From NCBI RefSeq assembly GCF_902498845.1, contig NZ_CABVLM010000013.1, positions 89,057-153,056 of the forward strand: a stretch of 64,000 nucleotides of DNA. Direction: 5' to 3'. The notes under the pieces are model-generated. The model was not told where the DNA came from. It searched no databases and saw only the letters and a program-made list of their open reading frames with translations. Position numbers and translations under genes: made by a program. Shown here in pieces: positions 36,032 to 44,725 of this stretch. The stretch comes from Pseudoalteromonas rhizosphaerae. Its GTDB lineage: Bacteria; Pseudomonadota; Gammaproteobacteria; Enterobacterales; Alteromonadaceae. Position 1 is the stretch's first letter. Each line of letters begins with the position of its first letter.

Positions 36032-36056
36032 CTTTACTCTTTGACCCGTAAAAGTC

Positions 36057-37472
36057 TTACACTTTCAAGTAGTCCATGATCCCTTCGGCGGCGTTACGCC
36101 CTTCGAAGATTGCGGTGACTACTAAATCTGAGCCGCGCACTATATCGCCGCCAGCAAAGATTTTAGGGTTAGTTGTTTGATGGGTAAATTCACCTTGCTC
36201 TGGTGCGTTAATGCCGCCCCAGTGATTTATCTCTACATCGTACTTTTCTAACCAGTCCATTTTGTGTGGTTTGAAACCAAATGCCATTATTACTTGGTCG
36301 GCTTCAATCACATGCTCAGAACCTGGTACTACTTCTGCGCGGCTGCGGCCTTTTTCATCTGGTTCACCCATTTGGGTTTTCACCATTTGTACGCCTGCAA
36401 CATGGCCGTTGTCGTTTAGTACGATACCGGTTGGTTGCACGTTAAAGGTAAATTCAACGCCCTCTTCTTTGGCGTTTTTCACTTCACGTCTTGAACCTGG
36501 CATGTTTTCTTCATCACGACGATAAGCACAGATTACTTTTTCCGCACCTTGACGAATTGAAGTACGTACACAGTCCATCGCGGTATCACCACCACCAAGT
36601 ACCACAACCTTTTGGTTAGCCATATCAAGATAAGCTTGGTTAGACTCATCATAGCCCATTACGCGGTTGGTATTACCGATTAAGAACGGTAATGCATCAT
36701 GTACACCTGGTGCATCTTCGTTTTCAAGGCCAGCACGCATGCTTTGATAAGTCCCCACTCCCAAAAATACTGCGTCGTATTCGGCCAATATTTCATCCAT
36801 AGTGATATCAACACCGACTTCAGTATTAAGTTTAAACTCAACCCCCATTTCGGTGAAAATTTCACGACGTTTTTGCATGACTTGTTTTTCAAGTTTGAAC
36901 GATGGAATACCAAAAGTAAGCAAGCCACCAATTTCTGGATGACGGTCAAATACCACTGGTTTTACACCATTACGCACTAGAATATCAGCGCAACCTAGGC
37001 CTGCAGGGCCGGCACCGATGATAGCTACTTTTTTATCGGTCCATACCACGTACGACATATCAGGCTTCCAGCCCATTTTAAATGCAGTATCAGTAATATA
37101 TTTTTCAATATTACCGATTGTTACTGCACCAAACTCTTCGTCTAATGTACATGAACCTTCACACAAACGATCTTGCGGGCACACCCGGCCACACACTTCT
37201 GGTAAACTATTTGTGCGATGTGATAGCTCCGCAGCTTCAAGAATACGGCCAGTACGAATTAACTTTAACCACTGTGGGATATAGTTATGCACTGGGCATT
37301 TCCATTCACAATAGGGGTTACCACAATCTAGGCAGCGGTCCGCTTGTGAGTTTACTTGCTTCTCTGAAAAGGGTTCGTAAATTTCAACAAATGATTTTTT
37401 ACGTGACGAAATTGGCTTTTTGCGGGGATCAACCCGCTGCACGTCTATAAATTGATATACATTCTCGCTCAT
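36057..37472 (-). CDS. gltD: Glutamate synthase small subunit
   Basis: The protein has 471 residues. GltD feeds electrons from NADPH through FAD and iron-sulfur clusters to GltB for reductive conversion of 2-oxoglutarate and glutamine to two glutamates. Visible are the N-terminal cysteine clusters CLDCGNPYCEWKCPVHN and CGRVCPQDRLCEGSC, the FAD site VAIIGAGPAGLGCADIL and the NADPH-binding VVVLGGGDTAMDCVRT, then the C-terminal FAD contact KIFAGGDIVRGSDLVV. It is 9 bases downstream of gltB on the same strand, so the subunits are co-translated in the usual order. A strong terminator follows. Confidence 0.97.
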   Translation of the reverse strand: MSENVYQFIDVQRVDPRKKPISSRKKSFVEIYEPFSEKQVNSQADRCLDCGNPYCEWKCPVHNYIPQWLKLIRTGRILEAAELSHRTNSLPEVCGRVCPQDRLCEGSCTLDEEFGAVTIGNIEKYITDTAFKMGWKPDMSYVVWTDKKVAIIGAGPAGLGCADILVRNGVKPVVFDRHPEIGGLLTFGIPSFKLEKQVMQKRREIFTEMGVEFKLNTEVGVDITMDEILAEYDAVFLGVGTYQSMRAGLENEDAPGVHDALPFLIGNTNRVMGYDESNQAYLDMANQKVVVLGGGDTAMDCVRTSIRQGAEKVICAYRRDEENMPGSRREVKNAKEEGVEFTFNVQPTGIVLNDNGHVAGVQMVKTQMGEPDEKGRSRAEVVPGSEHVIEADQVIMAFGFKPHKMDWLEKYDVEINHWGGINAPEQGEFTHQTTNPKIFAGGDIVRGSDLVVTAIFEGRNAAEGIMDYLKV

Positions 37473-37481
37473 ACTACCCCC

Positions 37482-40400
37482 TTACTGTGCTTGAACACGA
37501 AGTTCAGCACTACTACGAGCGCGATGCCCGAGTAAACTTTTCACATCACTTGATTTTGGCTTAACTAGTTTGAATTTTGGTAAATACATTTCAAAACTGG
37601 CTAAAATAGTTTCTGCACGGCTTGAGCCTGTTAGTTCTAAATGCTCAGCAATTAGACCACGCAAATGCTCTTGGTGTGACGCTAGCTCATCTAACAGCAC
37701 CACTTCGACTAGCTCCGGATTGATGCGTTTTTCAAAGTCATTACGCTCATCCAAAATATAGGCAAAGCCACCGGTCATACCTGCACCAAAGTTCACGCCT
37801 ACATTGCCCAGCACGCAAACTACGCCACCGGTCATGTACTCACAGCCATTATCACCTACGCCTTCAACAACCGCTTGCACGCCTGAGTTACGAACCGCAA
37901 AACGCTCTCCAGCACAACCTGCAGCAAACAGCTTGCCACCCGTTGCACCATATAAACAGGTATTACCTGCGATGGTCGCTTTGTGACTTTCAAATGACGA
38001 ACCCAGTGGTGGGCGAATAACCAGCTTACCGCCCGCCATGCCTTTGCCTACGTAATCGTTAGCATCGCCGACTAGGGTCATTTCTAGGCCACCAGCATTC
38101 CATACACCAAATGATTGACCAGCGGTTCCGTGTAACTCAATCGAGACAGGATCAGCCGCCATGCCTTGATTGCCATGCTTATCAGCTATATAACCCGATA
38201 ACATCGCGCCCACCGAACGGTCAGTGTTACAAATACGGCTGACCAGTGAAATACCGCTGCTCTCATCAATTGCTTGTTGAGCTTTAGCAAGTAAGGTTTC
38301 ATTCAACTTACCTAAATAATGTGACGTATTAGGTGCGCTGCAGTATAAGGTTTCACCAGTTGGGTTATTCGGCTGTGCAATCACTGACGATAAGTCAATT
38401 TTTTGCTGCTTTGCCGTTTTACCTTCAATCGCTTCGAGTAAATCAAGACGACCGATTAAGTCTGTTAGTTTGGCAACCCCTAGGCTTGCCATAATTTCAC
38501 GGGCTTCTTGAGCAATAAACTTAAAGTAGTTCATCGCCATTTCTGGGAGGCCATGGAAATGTTTTTGACGCAATGTTTCGTCTTGCGTTGCTACACCGGT
38601 TGCACAGTTATTTAGGTGGCAAATACGCAGATATTTACAACCAAGCGCAACCATAGGACCCGTACCAAAACCAAAGCTCTCTGCACCTAAAATAGCTGCT
38701 TTGATGATATCAAGGCCGGTTTTTAAACCACCATCAGTTTGCAAACGAATACGATGACGTAAACCGTTTTCAACCAGCGCTTGTTGTGTTTCAGCAAGAC
38801 CAAGCTCCCACGGGCTACCCGCATATTTAACCGACGTTAGCGGGCTTGCGCCAGTACCGCCGTCATAGCCTGAAATAGTAATTAAATCAGCATATGCTTT
38901 AGCAACACCAGTGGCGATTGTGCCCACACCTGGCTCTGATACTAGTTTTACTGAGATCAACGCTTTAGGGTTTACTTGTTTTAAATCGAAAATAAGCTGA
39001 GCTAAATCTTCAATCGAATAAATATCGTGATGCGGTGGTGGCGAAATTAAGGTCACACCCGGTACCGAGTAACGAAGCTTAGCAATATACGGGGTTACTT
39101 TTTCGCCCGGCAATTGCCCGCCTTCACCTGGTTTTGCACCTTGCGCTACTTTAATTTGAATAACGTCAGCACTGCGTAAGTAATGTGGTGTTACCCCAAA
39201 ACGACCTGATGCAACTTGCTTGATACGTGAATTTTTCTCAGTGCCATAGCGTAGTTTGTCTTCGCCGCCTTCACCTGAATTTGAACAGCCACCTAAGCGG
39301 TTCATCGCAATTGCAAGCGCTTCATGCGCCTCTGGCGATAATGCACCGATACTCATTGCAGCCGAGTCAAAACGCTTATATAGCTCAGTTGCAGGCTCTA
39401 CTTCATCAATACTGATCCCTTCTGCTGGCAGTTTCAGTGCAAGCATGTCACGCAATGTGGCAATTGGGCGCTTATTAACAAGATCTGCGTATACGCTGTA
39501 ATCAGAATATTCACCTGAGCGCACCGCTTTTTGTAGCGTTTGAATAACATCTGGGTTGTACGCGTGATACTCCCCGTCATGCACATACTTTAATAAGCCG
39601 CCATGGCTGAGTAATTTACGTTTACTTAATGCCAAAGTATGTAACTTGCGTTGATCATCATCAAAATCAGTAAAACACGCGCCTTTAATGCGACTTGCCA
39701 CACCATTAAAACAGGTATCAACAATTGCATCCGACAAACCAACTGCTTCAAACAACATTGAACAACGATACGATGCCACGGTACTAATGCCCATTTTTGA
39801 CATGATCTTGTACAAGCCTTTGTTGATTGCATTACGATAAGCAAGCGTAACTTGGCAATAGCTCTTGTTGATCACTTTAGAGTCGCTCATCGCAACCAGT
39901 GATTCATATGCTAAGTACGGGTAAATTGCCGTTGCACCAAAACCAATTAATACCGCAAATTGATGCGCGTCACGGACACTACCTGTTTCAATGATGATAT
40001 TTGATTCACAACGTAAATTGTTATCAACTAAACGCTTTTGTACCGCTCCAACAGCCATAGCGGCAGGAATTGGTAATTTATTCTCATCAAAATTACGGTC
40101 ACTCAAAAACAACATGACACAGCCACCAGCTGCTTTTTCTTGCGCTTCGTCACAAATACGGATTACTGCATCACCAAGGCCTTCTTCTTTGCTGTAGGTG
40201 ATATCGATTTTGCAATAGCTGTAATGAGCCTGATCAGCGCTCAATAATTGTTGCATGTCTGCATACATTAGGATTGGCGTATCAAACTGTAGACGCTTAG
40301 CGTGGCCGGTGGTCTCGTTAAACACGTTTTGCTCACTACCGATACAGGTCGCCAGCGACATTACATGGTTTTCACGCAGTGGATCGATTGGCGGGTTAGT

Positions 40401-41939
40401 TACTTGCGCAAACTTTTGACGGAAGTAATCAAACAATGAACGGTTACCTTCAGAAAGCACTGCAAATGGTGTGTCATCACCCATTGAGCCGGTTGCTTCT
40501 TGGCCAATTTCACCCATTACGCGAATAACGCTATCAAGTTCTTCATTGGTGTAACCAAACATTTTTTGGTATTTCAGTAACGTTTCATCATCAAATGAAC
40601 GGTTGCCCGCATCTTGCTCTGATAGCTGCTCAAACGGCGTTAAGCGCTTAACATTGGCCTCAAGCCATGCTTTATATGGGTGGCGAGATTTAAGGTCGCG
40701 ATCAATTTCGTCTGAGTGCCAAATTTTACCTAACTGAGTATCAATAACTAACAGCTCACCAGGGCCAACGCGGCCTTTCTCAACCACTTCATCCGCAGTG
40801 TAATCCCAAATACCCACTTCAGAAGCTAGGGTAATAAAGCCATCCTGAGTGATCACATAACGTGCAGGACGCAGACCATTACGGTCCAAGTTACACGCAG
40901 CAAAACGCCCATCAGACATCACAATACCAGCTGGGCCATCCCATGGTTCCATGTGCATAGAGTTAAAGTCGTAAAATGCACGTAAGTCATCATCCATCGC
41001 ACGGTTTTTCTGCCATGCAGGTGGTACTAGCATTCGCATAGCACGAAATAAATCCATGCCACCAGCTAAAAACAACTCAAGCATATTATCTAGGCTTGAT
41101 GAATCTGAGCCGGTTTCATTGACAAAGGGTGCTGCTGATTGCAAATCTGGAATAAGCGGCGATGCAAACTTATATGAACGAGCACGAGCCCACTGGCGGT
41201 TACCTTGTATGGTGTTGATTTCACCATTGTGCGCTAAATAGCGGAACGGCTGAGCCAAGGGCCAACGCGGTTGTGTATTAGTTGAAAAACGTTGGTGAAA
41301 TACACAAATTGCGCTGGTCATGCGGATATCGGCTAAATCTAAATAGAAGTTAGGCAAATCCACCGGCATCATTAAGCCTTTGTAGATAGTTACTAACCCT
41401 GACAAGCTGGCAATGTAAAAGCCTTCATCTTCGCTTAAACGCTTTTCAGCACGACGGCGCGCAACGTATAAACGACGCTCTAAATCTTTTGGGCGCCAGC
41501 CTTCTGGTGCATTAACAAAAATCTGTTCAAATTTAGGTAACTGCTTTATTGCAATTGGCCCTAAACATGATTCATCTGTTGGCACAATTCGCCAACCTTG
41601 AATATTGAGGGTTTCTTTTTCGAGTTCTTCACTCAATATATCTTTTGCAGCTTGCGCAAGTACTGGATCTGAGTTTAGGAAAATCATGCCAACGGCATAA
41701 TTTTTACCTAAGTGCCAATTTTTTTCAGCGGCAATAGCACGAAAAAAGCTATCTGGCTTTTGTAATAATAAGCCACAGCCATCGCCTGTTTTACCATCGG
41801 CAGAAATACCACCACGGTGTTCCATACGGTCTAAGCCAGTGATCGCTGTACGAATTAAACGATGACTTGCCTGACCATTAACTTGGGCTATTAAGCCAAA
41901 GCCACAATTATCTTTTTCTAATTTTGAGTCGTATAACAT
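37482..41939 (-). CDS. gltB: Glutamate synthase large subunit
   Basis: The protein has 1485 residues. GltB hydrolyses glutamine and transfers the ammonia through an internal tunnel to 2-oxoglutarate. An 11-residue propeptide (MLYDSKLEKDN) precedes the nucleophile Cys12 in CGFGLIAQ. The amidotransferase domain spans about 12-420 (HQRFSTNTQPRWPLAQPFR), the FMN/synthase domain about 800-1200 (ISGYDGGTGASPLT; 3Fe-4S cysteines in CKYLRICHLNNCATG), and a C-terminal beta-helix domain with GXXGG repeats about 1230-1480. Length and motifs match the enterobacterial enzyme. The upstream gap carries several palindromes that could control it. Confidence 0.97.
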   Translation of the reverse strand: MLYDSKLEKDNCGFGLIAQVNGQASHRLIRTAITGLDRMEHRGGISADGKTGDGCGLLLQKPDSFFRAIAAEKNWHLGKNYAVGMIFLNSDPVLAQAAKDILSEELEKETLNIQGWRIVPTDESCLGPIAIKQLPKFEQIFVNAPEGWRPKDLERRLYVARRRAEKRLSEDEGFYIASLSGLVTIYKGLMMPVDLPNFYLDLADIRMTSAICVFHQRFSTNTQPRWPLAQPFRYLAHNGEINTIQGNRQWARARSYKFASPLIPDLQSAAPFVNETGSDSSSLDNMLELFLAGGMDLFRAMRMLVPPAWQKNRAMDDDLRAFYDFNSMHMEPWDGPAGIVMSDGRFAACNLDRNGLRPARYVITQDGFITLASEVGIWDYTADEVVEKGRVGPGELLVIDTQLGKIWHSDEIDRDLKSRHPYKAWLEANVKRLTPFEQLSEQDAGNRSFDDETLLKYQKMFGYTNEELDSVIRVMGEIGQEATGSMGDDTPFAVLSEGNRSLFDYFRQKFAQVTNPPIDPLRENHVMSLATCIGSEQNVFNETTGHAKRLQFDTPILMYADMQQLLSADQAHYSYCKIDITYSKEEGLGDAVIRICDEAQEKAAGGCVMLFLSDRNFDENKLPIPAAMAVGAVQKRLVDNNLRCESNIIIETGSVRDAHQFAVLIGFGATAIYPYLAYESLVAMSDSKVINKSYCQVTLAYRNAINKGLYKIMSKMGISTVASYRCSMLFEAVGLSDAIVDTCFNGVASRIKGACFTDFDDDQRKLHTLALSKRKLLSHGGLLKYVHDGEYHAYNPDVIQTLQKAVRSGEYSDYSVYADLVNKRPIATLRDMLALKLPAEGISIDEVEPATELYKRFDSAAMSIGALSPEAHEALAIAMNRLGGCSNSGEGGEDKLRYGTEKNSRIKQVASGRFGVTPHYLRSADVIQIKVAQGAKPGEGGQLPGEKVTPYIAKLRYSVPGVTLISPPPHHDIYSIEDLAQLIFDLKQVNPKALISVKLVSEPGVGTIATGVAKAYADLITISGYDGGTGASPLTSVKYAGSPWELGLAETQQALVENGLRHRIRLQTDGGLKTGLDIIKAAILGAESFGFGTGPMVALGCKYLRICHLNNCATGVATQDETLRQKHFHGLPEMAMNYFKFIAQEAREIMASLGVAKLTDLIGRLDLLEAIEGKTAKQQKIDLSSVIAQPNNPTGETLYCSAPNTSHYLGKLNETLLAKAQQAIDESSGISLVSRICNTDRSVGAMLSGYIADKHGNQGMAADPVSIELHGTAGQSFGVWNAGGLEMTLVGDANDYVGKGMAGGKLVIRPPLGSSFESHKATIAGNTCLYGATGGKLFAAGCAGERFAVRNSGVQAVVEGVGDNGCEYMTGGVVCVLGNVGVNFGAGMTGGFAYILDERNDFEKRINPELVEVVLLDELASHQEHLRGLIAEHLELTGSSRAETILASFEMYLPKFKLVKPKSSDVKSLLGHRARSSAELRVQAQ

Positions 41940-42145
41940 AGACCCCTCCCCTTGCTACAACAGCTAGCTATGAATGACCTTCTCGACGGTTTGCTAGCAG
42001 ACAGTCAAAACTATCGCCAATTGTACATTGAGTCAATAGCGCCTTGAATACATATTCACATTCTTGAATATTTCTCACCACAACACAATCTTTTTATTTC
42101 ATGCCTATTTTTAACATTTAGCGATATTTTACCCGTTATTTTTTT

Positions 42146-42161
42146 ATGACACTGGTGTCAT
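42146..42161. promoter_or_regulatory. Palindrome ATGACAC-tg-GTGTCAT
   Basis: A 7-2-7 inverted repeat about 210 bases upstream of gltB. It looks like a repressor or activator operator of unknown owner. Confidence 0.45.
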
Positions 42162-42200
42162 ATTTAACAAGTTGTAAAATAACCGCACTATAAACCTGCA

Positions 42201-42218
42201 GTTTACGTTAACGTAAAC
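42201..42218. promoter_or_regulatory. Perfect 18-base palindrome GTTTACGTTAACGTAAAC
   Basis: This self-complementary site is of the TTTACGT/ACGTAAA type and lies 40 bases from the preceding palindrome, in the gltB upstream region. Sites of this type are used by several gammaproteobacterial regulators. I cannot assign it to one from sequence alone. Confidence 0.5.
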
Positions 42219-42494
42219 CAGTGTGGAAATGAATAAATATTCACTTAGTTATGTAGCGAAAATAAATGCTTTCTTTTTTATTCAATCTCTTTGCTGTCGT
42301 TCAAGGTCGATACCACAGCGCACATTAGAGTAAATACTCTTTTCAATGTCTTTTTATGGGTAAATTTAAAGCCACTAATTAATGCATAATTATCATCACA
42401 ACAGTCATATTTTGCATAATTTACGCTAGTTAGTAAGTTTTTAGCTTACTCCCCCTGTTGACGCCTGCGACAGCTTCTTAGCCGCCATAGCAAA

Positions 42495-42529
42495 GTGTCC
42501 GCAGCGGACACAATTTATGTCCGCGGACA
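42495..42529. promoter_or_regulatory. Paired palindromes, candidate enhancer of the efflux operon
   Basis: GTGTCCGC-A-GCGGACAC (42495-42511) is a perfect 17-base palindrome, and TGTCCGCGGACA (42518-42529) is a perfect 12-base one. Their centres are about 20 bases apart, two helix turns, so both face the same side. They lie about 55-90 bases upstream of a sigma54-like promoter, the usual place for an enhancer bound by an NtrC-type regulator, and such a regulator is encoded by this operon (47343). Between 42219 and 42494 nothing else was seen. Confidence 0.6.
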
Positions 42530-42581
42530 CCAAATAATTTAAAAATAAATAATTATCTCATTAAAATCATAACATTAAATT

Positions 42582-42598
42582 TTGGCATGATATTCGAA
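42582..42598 (+). promoter_or_regulatory. Candidate sigma54 promoter
   Basis: TTGGCATG-ATAT-TCGAA matches the sigma54 consensus TTGGCACG-N4-TTGCA in 7 of 8 positions of the -24 half, but only partly in the -12 half (GA where GC is usual). It lies downstream of the paired palindromes and 34 bases before the micro-ORF. Confidence 0.5.
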
Positions 42599-42631
42599 TA
42601 AACATTAAAAGATAATTACAGGACACAACTT

Positions 42632-42721
42632 ATGTTTATTCTCAGTTTATTTTTAGTTTCACCAATCACTGTCTTAGTAGTGAGCTTGATGATCACTTAC
42701 TGCGAGAATAGACATAGCTAA
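42632..42721 (+). CDS. 29-residue membrane micro-ORF leading the efflux operon
   Basis: ATG at 42632 follows ACAGGAC and the frame closes with TAA at 42719-42721. The product (MFILSLFLVSPITVL at its start, ending in TYCENRHS) is one hydrophobic helix of about 21 residues with a charged cytoplasmic-looking tail. It ends 9 bases before the adaptor gene and sits right after the sigma54-like promoter, so it would be the first translated product of the operon. It may be a regulatory small membrane protein or a translational coupler; no family is recognised. Confidence 0.5.
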   Translation: MFILSLFLVSPITVLVVSLMITYCENRHS

Positions 42722-42730
42722 GGATCACTC

Positions 42731-43984
42731 ATGATAAAAGATACCAGCGGACAAGATGTAAGTGTTACGCAAAGACGTAGTTACAAAAAACCATTAATAG
42801 TACTGGTGCTATCACTTGCTGTACTTGCTTTATGTGCACAAGCATTTATGGGTAACAATCAAGGTAGTATTTCTGTTGACCGGGCTTCTTTACAGATTGC
42901 TACCGTTAATATTAGTCGTTTAGTACGTGATGTAGCCGCCAGCGGTAAAATTGTTGCAGCAAATGCTCCCAAGGTTTATAGCCCAGAACGTGGCTATGTG
43001 GATTTACAAGTTAAAGCCGGTGATAAAGTAAATAAAGATGACATTATTGCTTTAGTCGATAGCCCAGAACTCAATAATGAACTAAAACAGCAACAATCGG
43101 TGTTAGCCCGCCTTGATGGTGAATTACAACGTAAGCACTTAGAAGCACGTCGACAAAAGTTAAGCTTAACCAAAACGCTTGATCTCGCCCAAGTAGAGCT
43201 CAATGCAGCAGACAGGGAAAATCGCCGTGCTAAGCTTTCTATCGAAAAAAACTTGATCAGCCAAATTGATTTAGAAAAAGCAGTTGATGATCTTGCCCGT
43301 GCCAAGCTTTCTTACAAACACGCTCAACAAGAAGTTGAACTTGCTAAAGATACACTCGCATTTGAACTCAAAGCTGCAGAGCGCGATCTTGCTCGCCAAC
43401 AACTGATCGTTGATGATTTAAATCGCCAAGTCAGAAACTTAACTATTCAAGCCAGCGTCACCGGCATTGTTGGTAACCTGCTTGTACAACAAAAAGAAGC
43501 CGTTACCCAAAGTCAGCCGTTAATGACGCTGGTTGATTTAAGTAATTTTGAAGCACAACTGCAAGTACCTGAAAGTTACGCCAACGAACTCGGTTTAGGA
43601 ATGGAAGTTGAGCTCACACTCGGGGCAAAAAAAGTGACTGGTGTGTTGTCGGCAATTTCGCCGGAAGTTAACAATCGTGAAGTAACTACTCGAGTACGCT
43701 TTGACGAAGAGCCAAAAGGCATTCGCCAAAACCAGCGATTAACAGCACGCATTTTATTAGAAAATCGTGATGACGTTTTACAAATCAAACGCGGTGCGTT
43801 TATGCAGCAAGGTGGTACGCAGGTTTACAAAGTTATCGGCGACACCGCACAACTGGTAAATATCACAACCGGGGCAAGCAGCATCAACGCAATAGAATTG
43901 CTACAAGGTGTTAGCTCAGGCGATCAGCTGATCATCTCCAGTTACGATAACTTTAAACAAGCGCCAACATTATTACTGAGATAA
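42731..43984 (+). CDS. Periplasmic adaptor (membrane fusion) subunit of an ABC efflux pump
   Basis: The protein has 417 residues. It is anchored by one N-terminal membrane segment (about 20-40). Then comes a lipoyl/biotinyl half domain (APKVYSPERGYVDLQVKAGD), a long coiled-coil hairpin (about 110-225, rich in Glu, Lys, Arg and Leu), the returning lipoyl half (LTIQASVTGIVGNLLVQ) and a beta-barrel domain (FEAQLQVPESYANELGLGME). This is the MacA/HlyD architecture that links an inner-membrane transporter to an outer-membrane channel. No outer-membrane channel gene follows, so a TolC-like partner must come from elsewhere. The start lies 9 bases after the micro-ORF stop, preceded by AAGGATCACTC. 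Confidence 0.9.
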   Translation: MIKDTSGQDVSVTQRRSYKKPLIVLVLSLAVLALCAQAFMGNNQGSISVDRASLQIATVNISRLVRDVAASGKIVAANAPKVYSPERGYVDLQVKAGDKVNKDDIIALVDSPELNNELKQQQSVLARLDGELQRKHLEARRQKLSLTKTLDLAQVELNAADRENRRAKLSIEKNLISQIDLEKAVDDLARAKLSYKHAQQEVELAKDTLAFELKAAERDLARQQLIVDDLNRQVRNLTIQASVTGIVGNLLVQQKEAVTQSQPLMTLVDLSNFEAQLQVPESYANELGLGMEVELTLGAKKVTGVLSAISPEVNNREVTTRVRFDEEPKGIRQNQRLTARILLENRDDVLQIKRGAFMQQGGTQVYKVIGDTAQLVNITTGASSINAIELLQGVSSGDQLIISSYDNFKQAPTLLLR

Positions 43985-44011
43985 AAACAACCATATTACA
44001 AGGATCAACTC

Positions 44012-44722
44012 ATGCTTAAAATGAACAATATTAGTAAACTGTATCAAACAGAAATGGTGCAAACCCATGCACTACGCGACTTTAATTTGCACGTAGATGA
44101 AGGTGAGTTTATTGCAGTAACTGGCCCTAGTGGCTCCGGGAAAACCACCTTTTTAAATATCGCAGGCATGTTAGAACCTTTTAGCAGTGGTGAATATCTG
44201 CTCGATGGTATTGATGTTGGCAAACTGAACGACAATCAACGGGCGGATTGTCGCAATCAAAAAATTGGTTTTATTTTCCAAGGCTTCAACCTGATCCCTG
44301 ATTTAAATTTGTATGAAAACATTGAAGTGCCACTGCGCTACCGAGGTATTAAAGCAAGCGAGCGTAAACGTCGTATTGAACAGTGCTTAGAACAAGTAGG
44401 TCTAGCTTCTCGCGCTAAACATTTGCCGCAGCAGTTATCAGGTGGTCAACAGCAACGGGTAGCGATTGCCCGCGCCCTCGCCGGTGAGCCGCGCTTTTTA
44501 TTAGCCGATGAACCAACAGGTAACCTAGACAGCTTAATGGCACGTCAAGTGATGGAATTGCTGGAGCAAATTAACCGTGACGGCGCGACCATCATTATGG
44601 TGACTCATGACCCAGAACTTGCCCGCAGAGCACCTCGTAATATTCAAGTGGTTGATGGTCAACTTGCCGACTTTACCTTGTATCAAGGCGCGCAAAACCT
44701 AAAAAATGTGGCTGGAGCGTAA
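44012..44722 (+). CDS. ABC transporter ATP-binding subunit (MacB/LolD type)
   Basis: The protein has 236 residues. It carries the full ABC ATPase set: Walker A GPSGSGKT (38-45), Q-loop IFQGFNL (about 88-94), signature LSGGQQQRVAIARAL (142-156), Walker B LLADEPTGNLDS (163-174) and switch VTHDPELA (about 197-204). The sequence belongs to the MacB/LolD/FtsE group, which powers FtsX-type permeases instead of the large transmembrane domains of classic exporters. The two permeases are the next two genes. Spacing to the next gene is 3 bases, so this is a tight operon. Confidence 0.93.
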   Translation: MLKMNNISKLYQTEMVQTHALRDFNLHVDEGEFIAVTGPSGSGKTTFLNIAGMLEPFSSGEYLLDGIDVGKLNDNQRADCRNQKIGFIFQGFNLIPDLNLYENIEVPLRYRGIKASERKRRIEQCLEQVGLASRAKHLPQQLSGGQQQRVAIARALAGEPRFLLADEPTGNLDSLMARQVMELLEQINRDGATIIMVTHDPELARRAPRNIQVVDGQLADFTLYQGAQNLKNVAGA

Positions 44723-44725
44723 CTT

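Noticed and set aside
36262..37450. Several plus-strand frames inside gltD
   Set aside because: gltD motifs are complete on the minus strand; the overlapping frames have low-complexity products typical of shadows.
41940..42060. Sigma70 promoter for gltB at TTGACT/TACAAT
   Set aside because: The spacing between the best hexamers is only 5 or 15 bases, so no convincing pair could be assigned.
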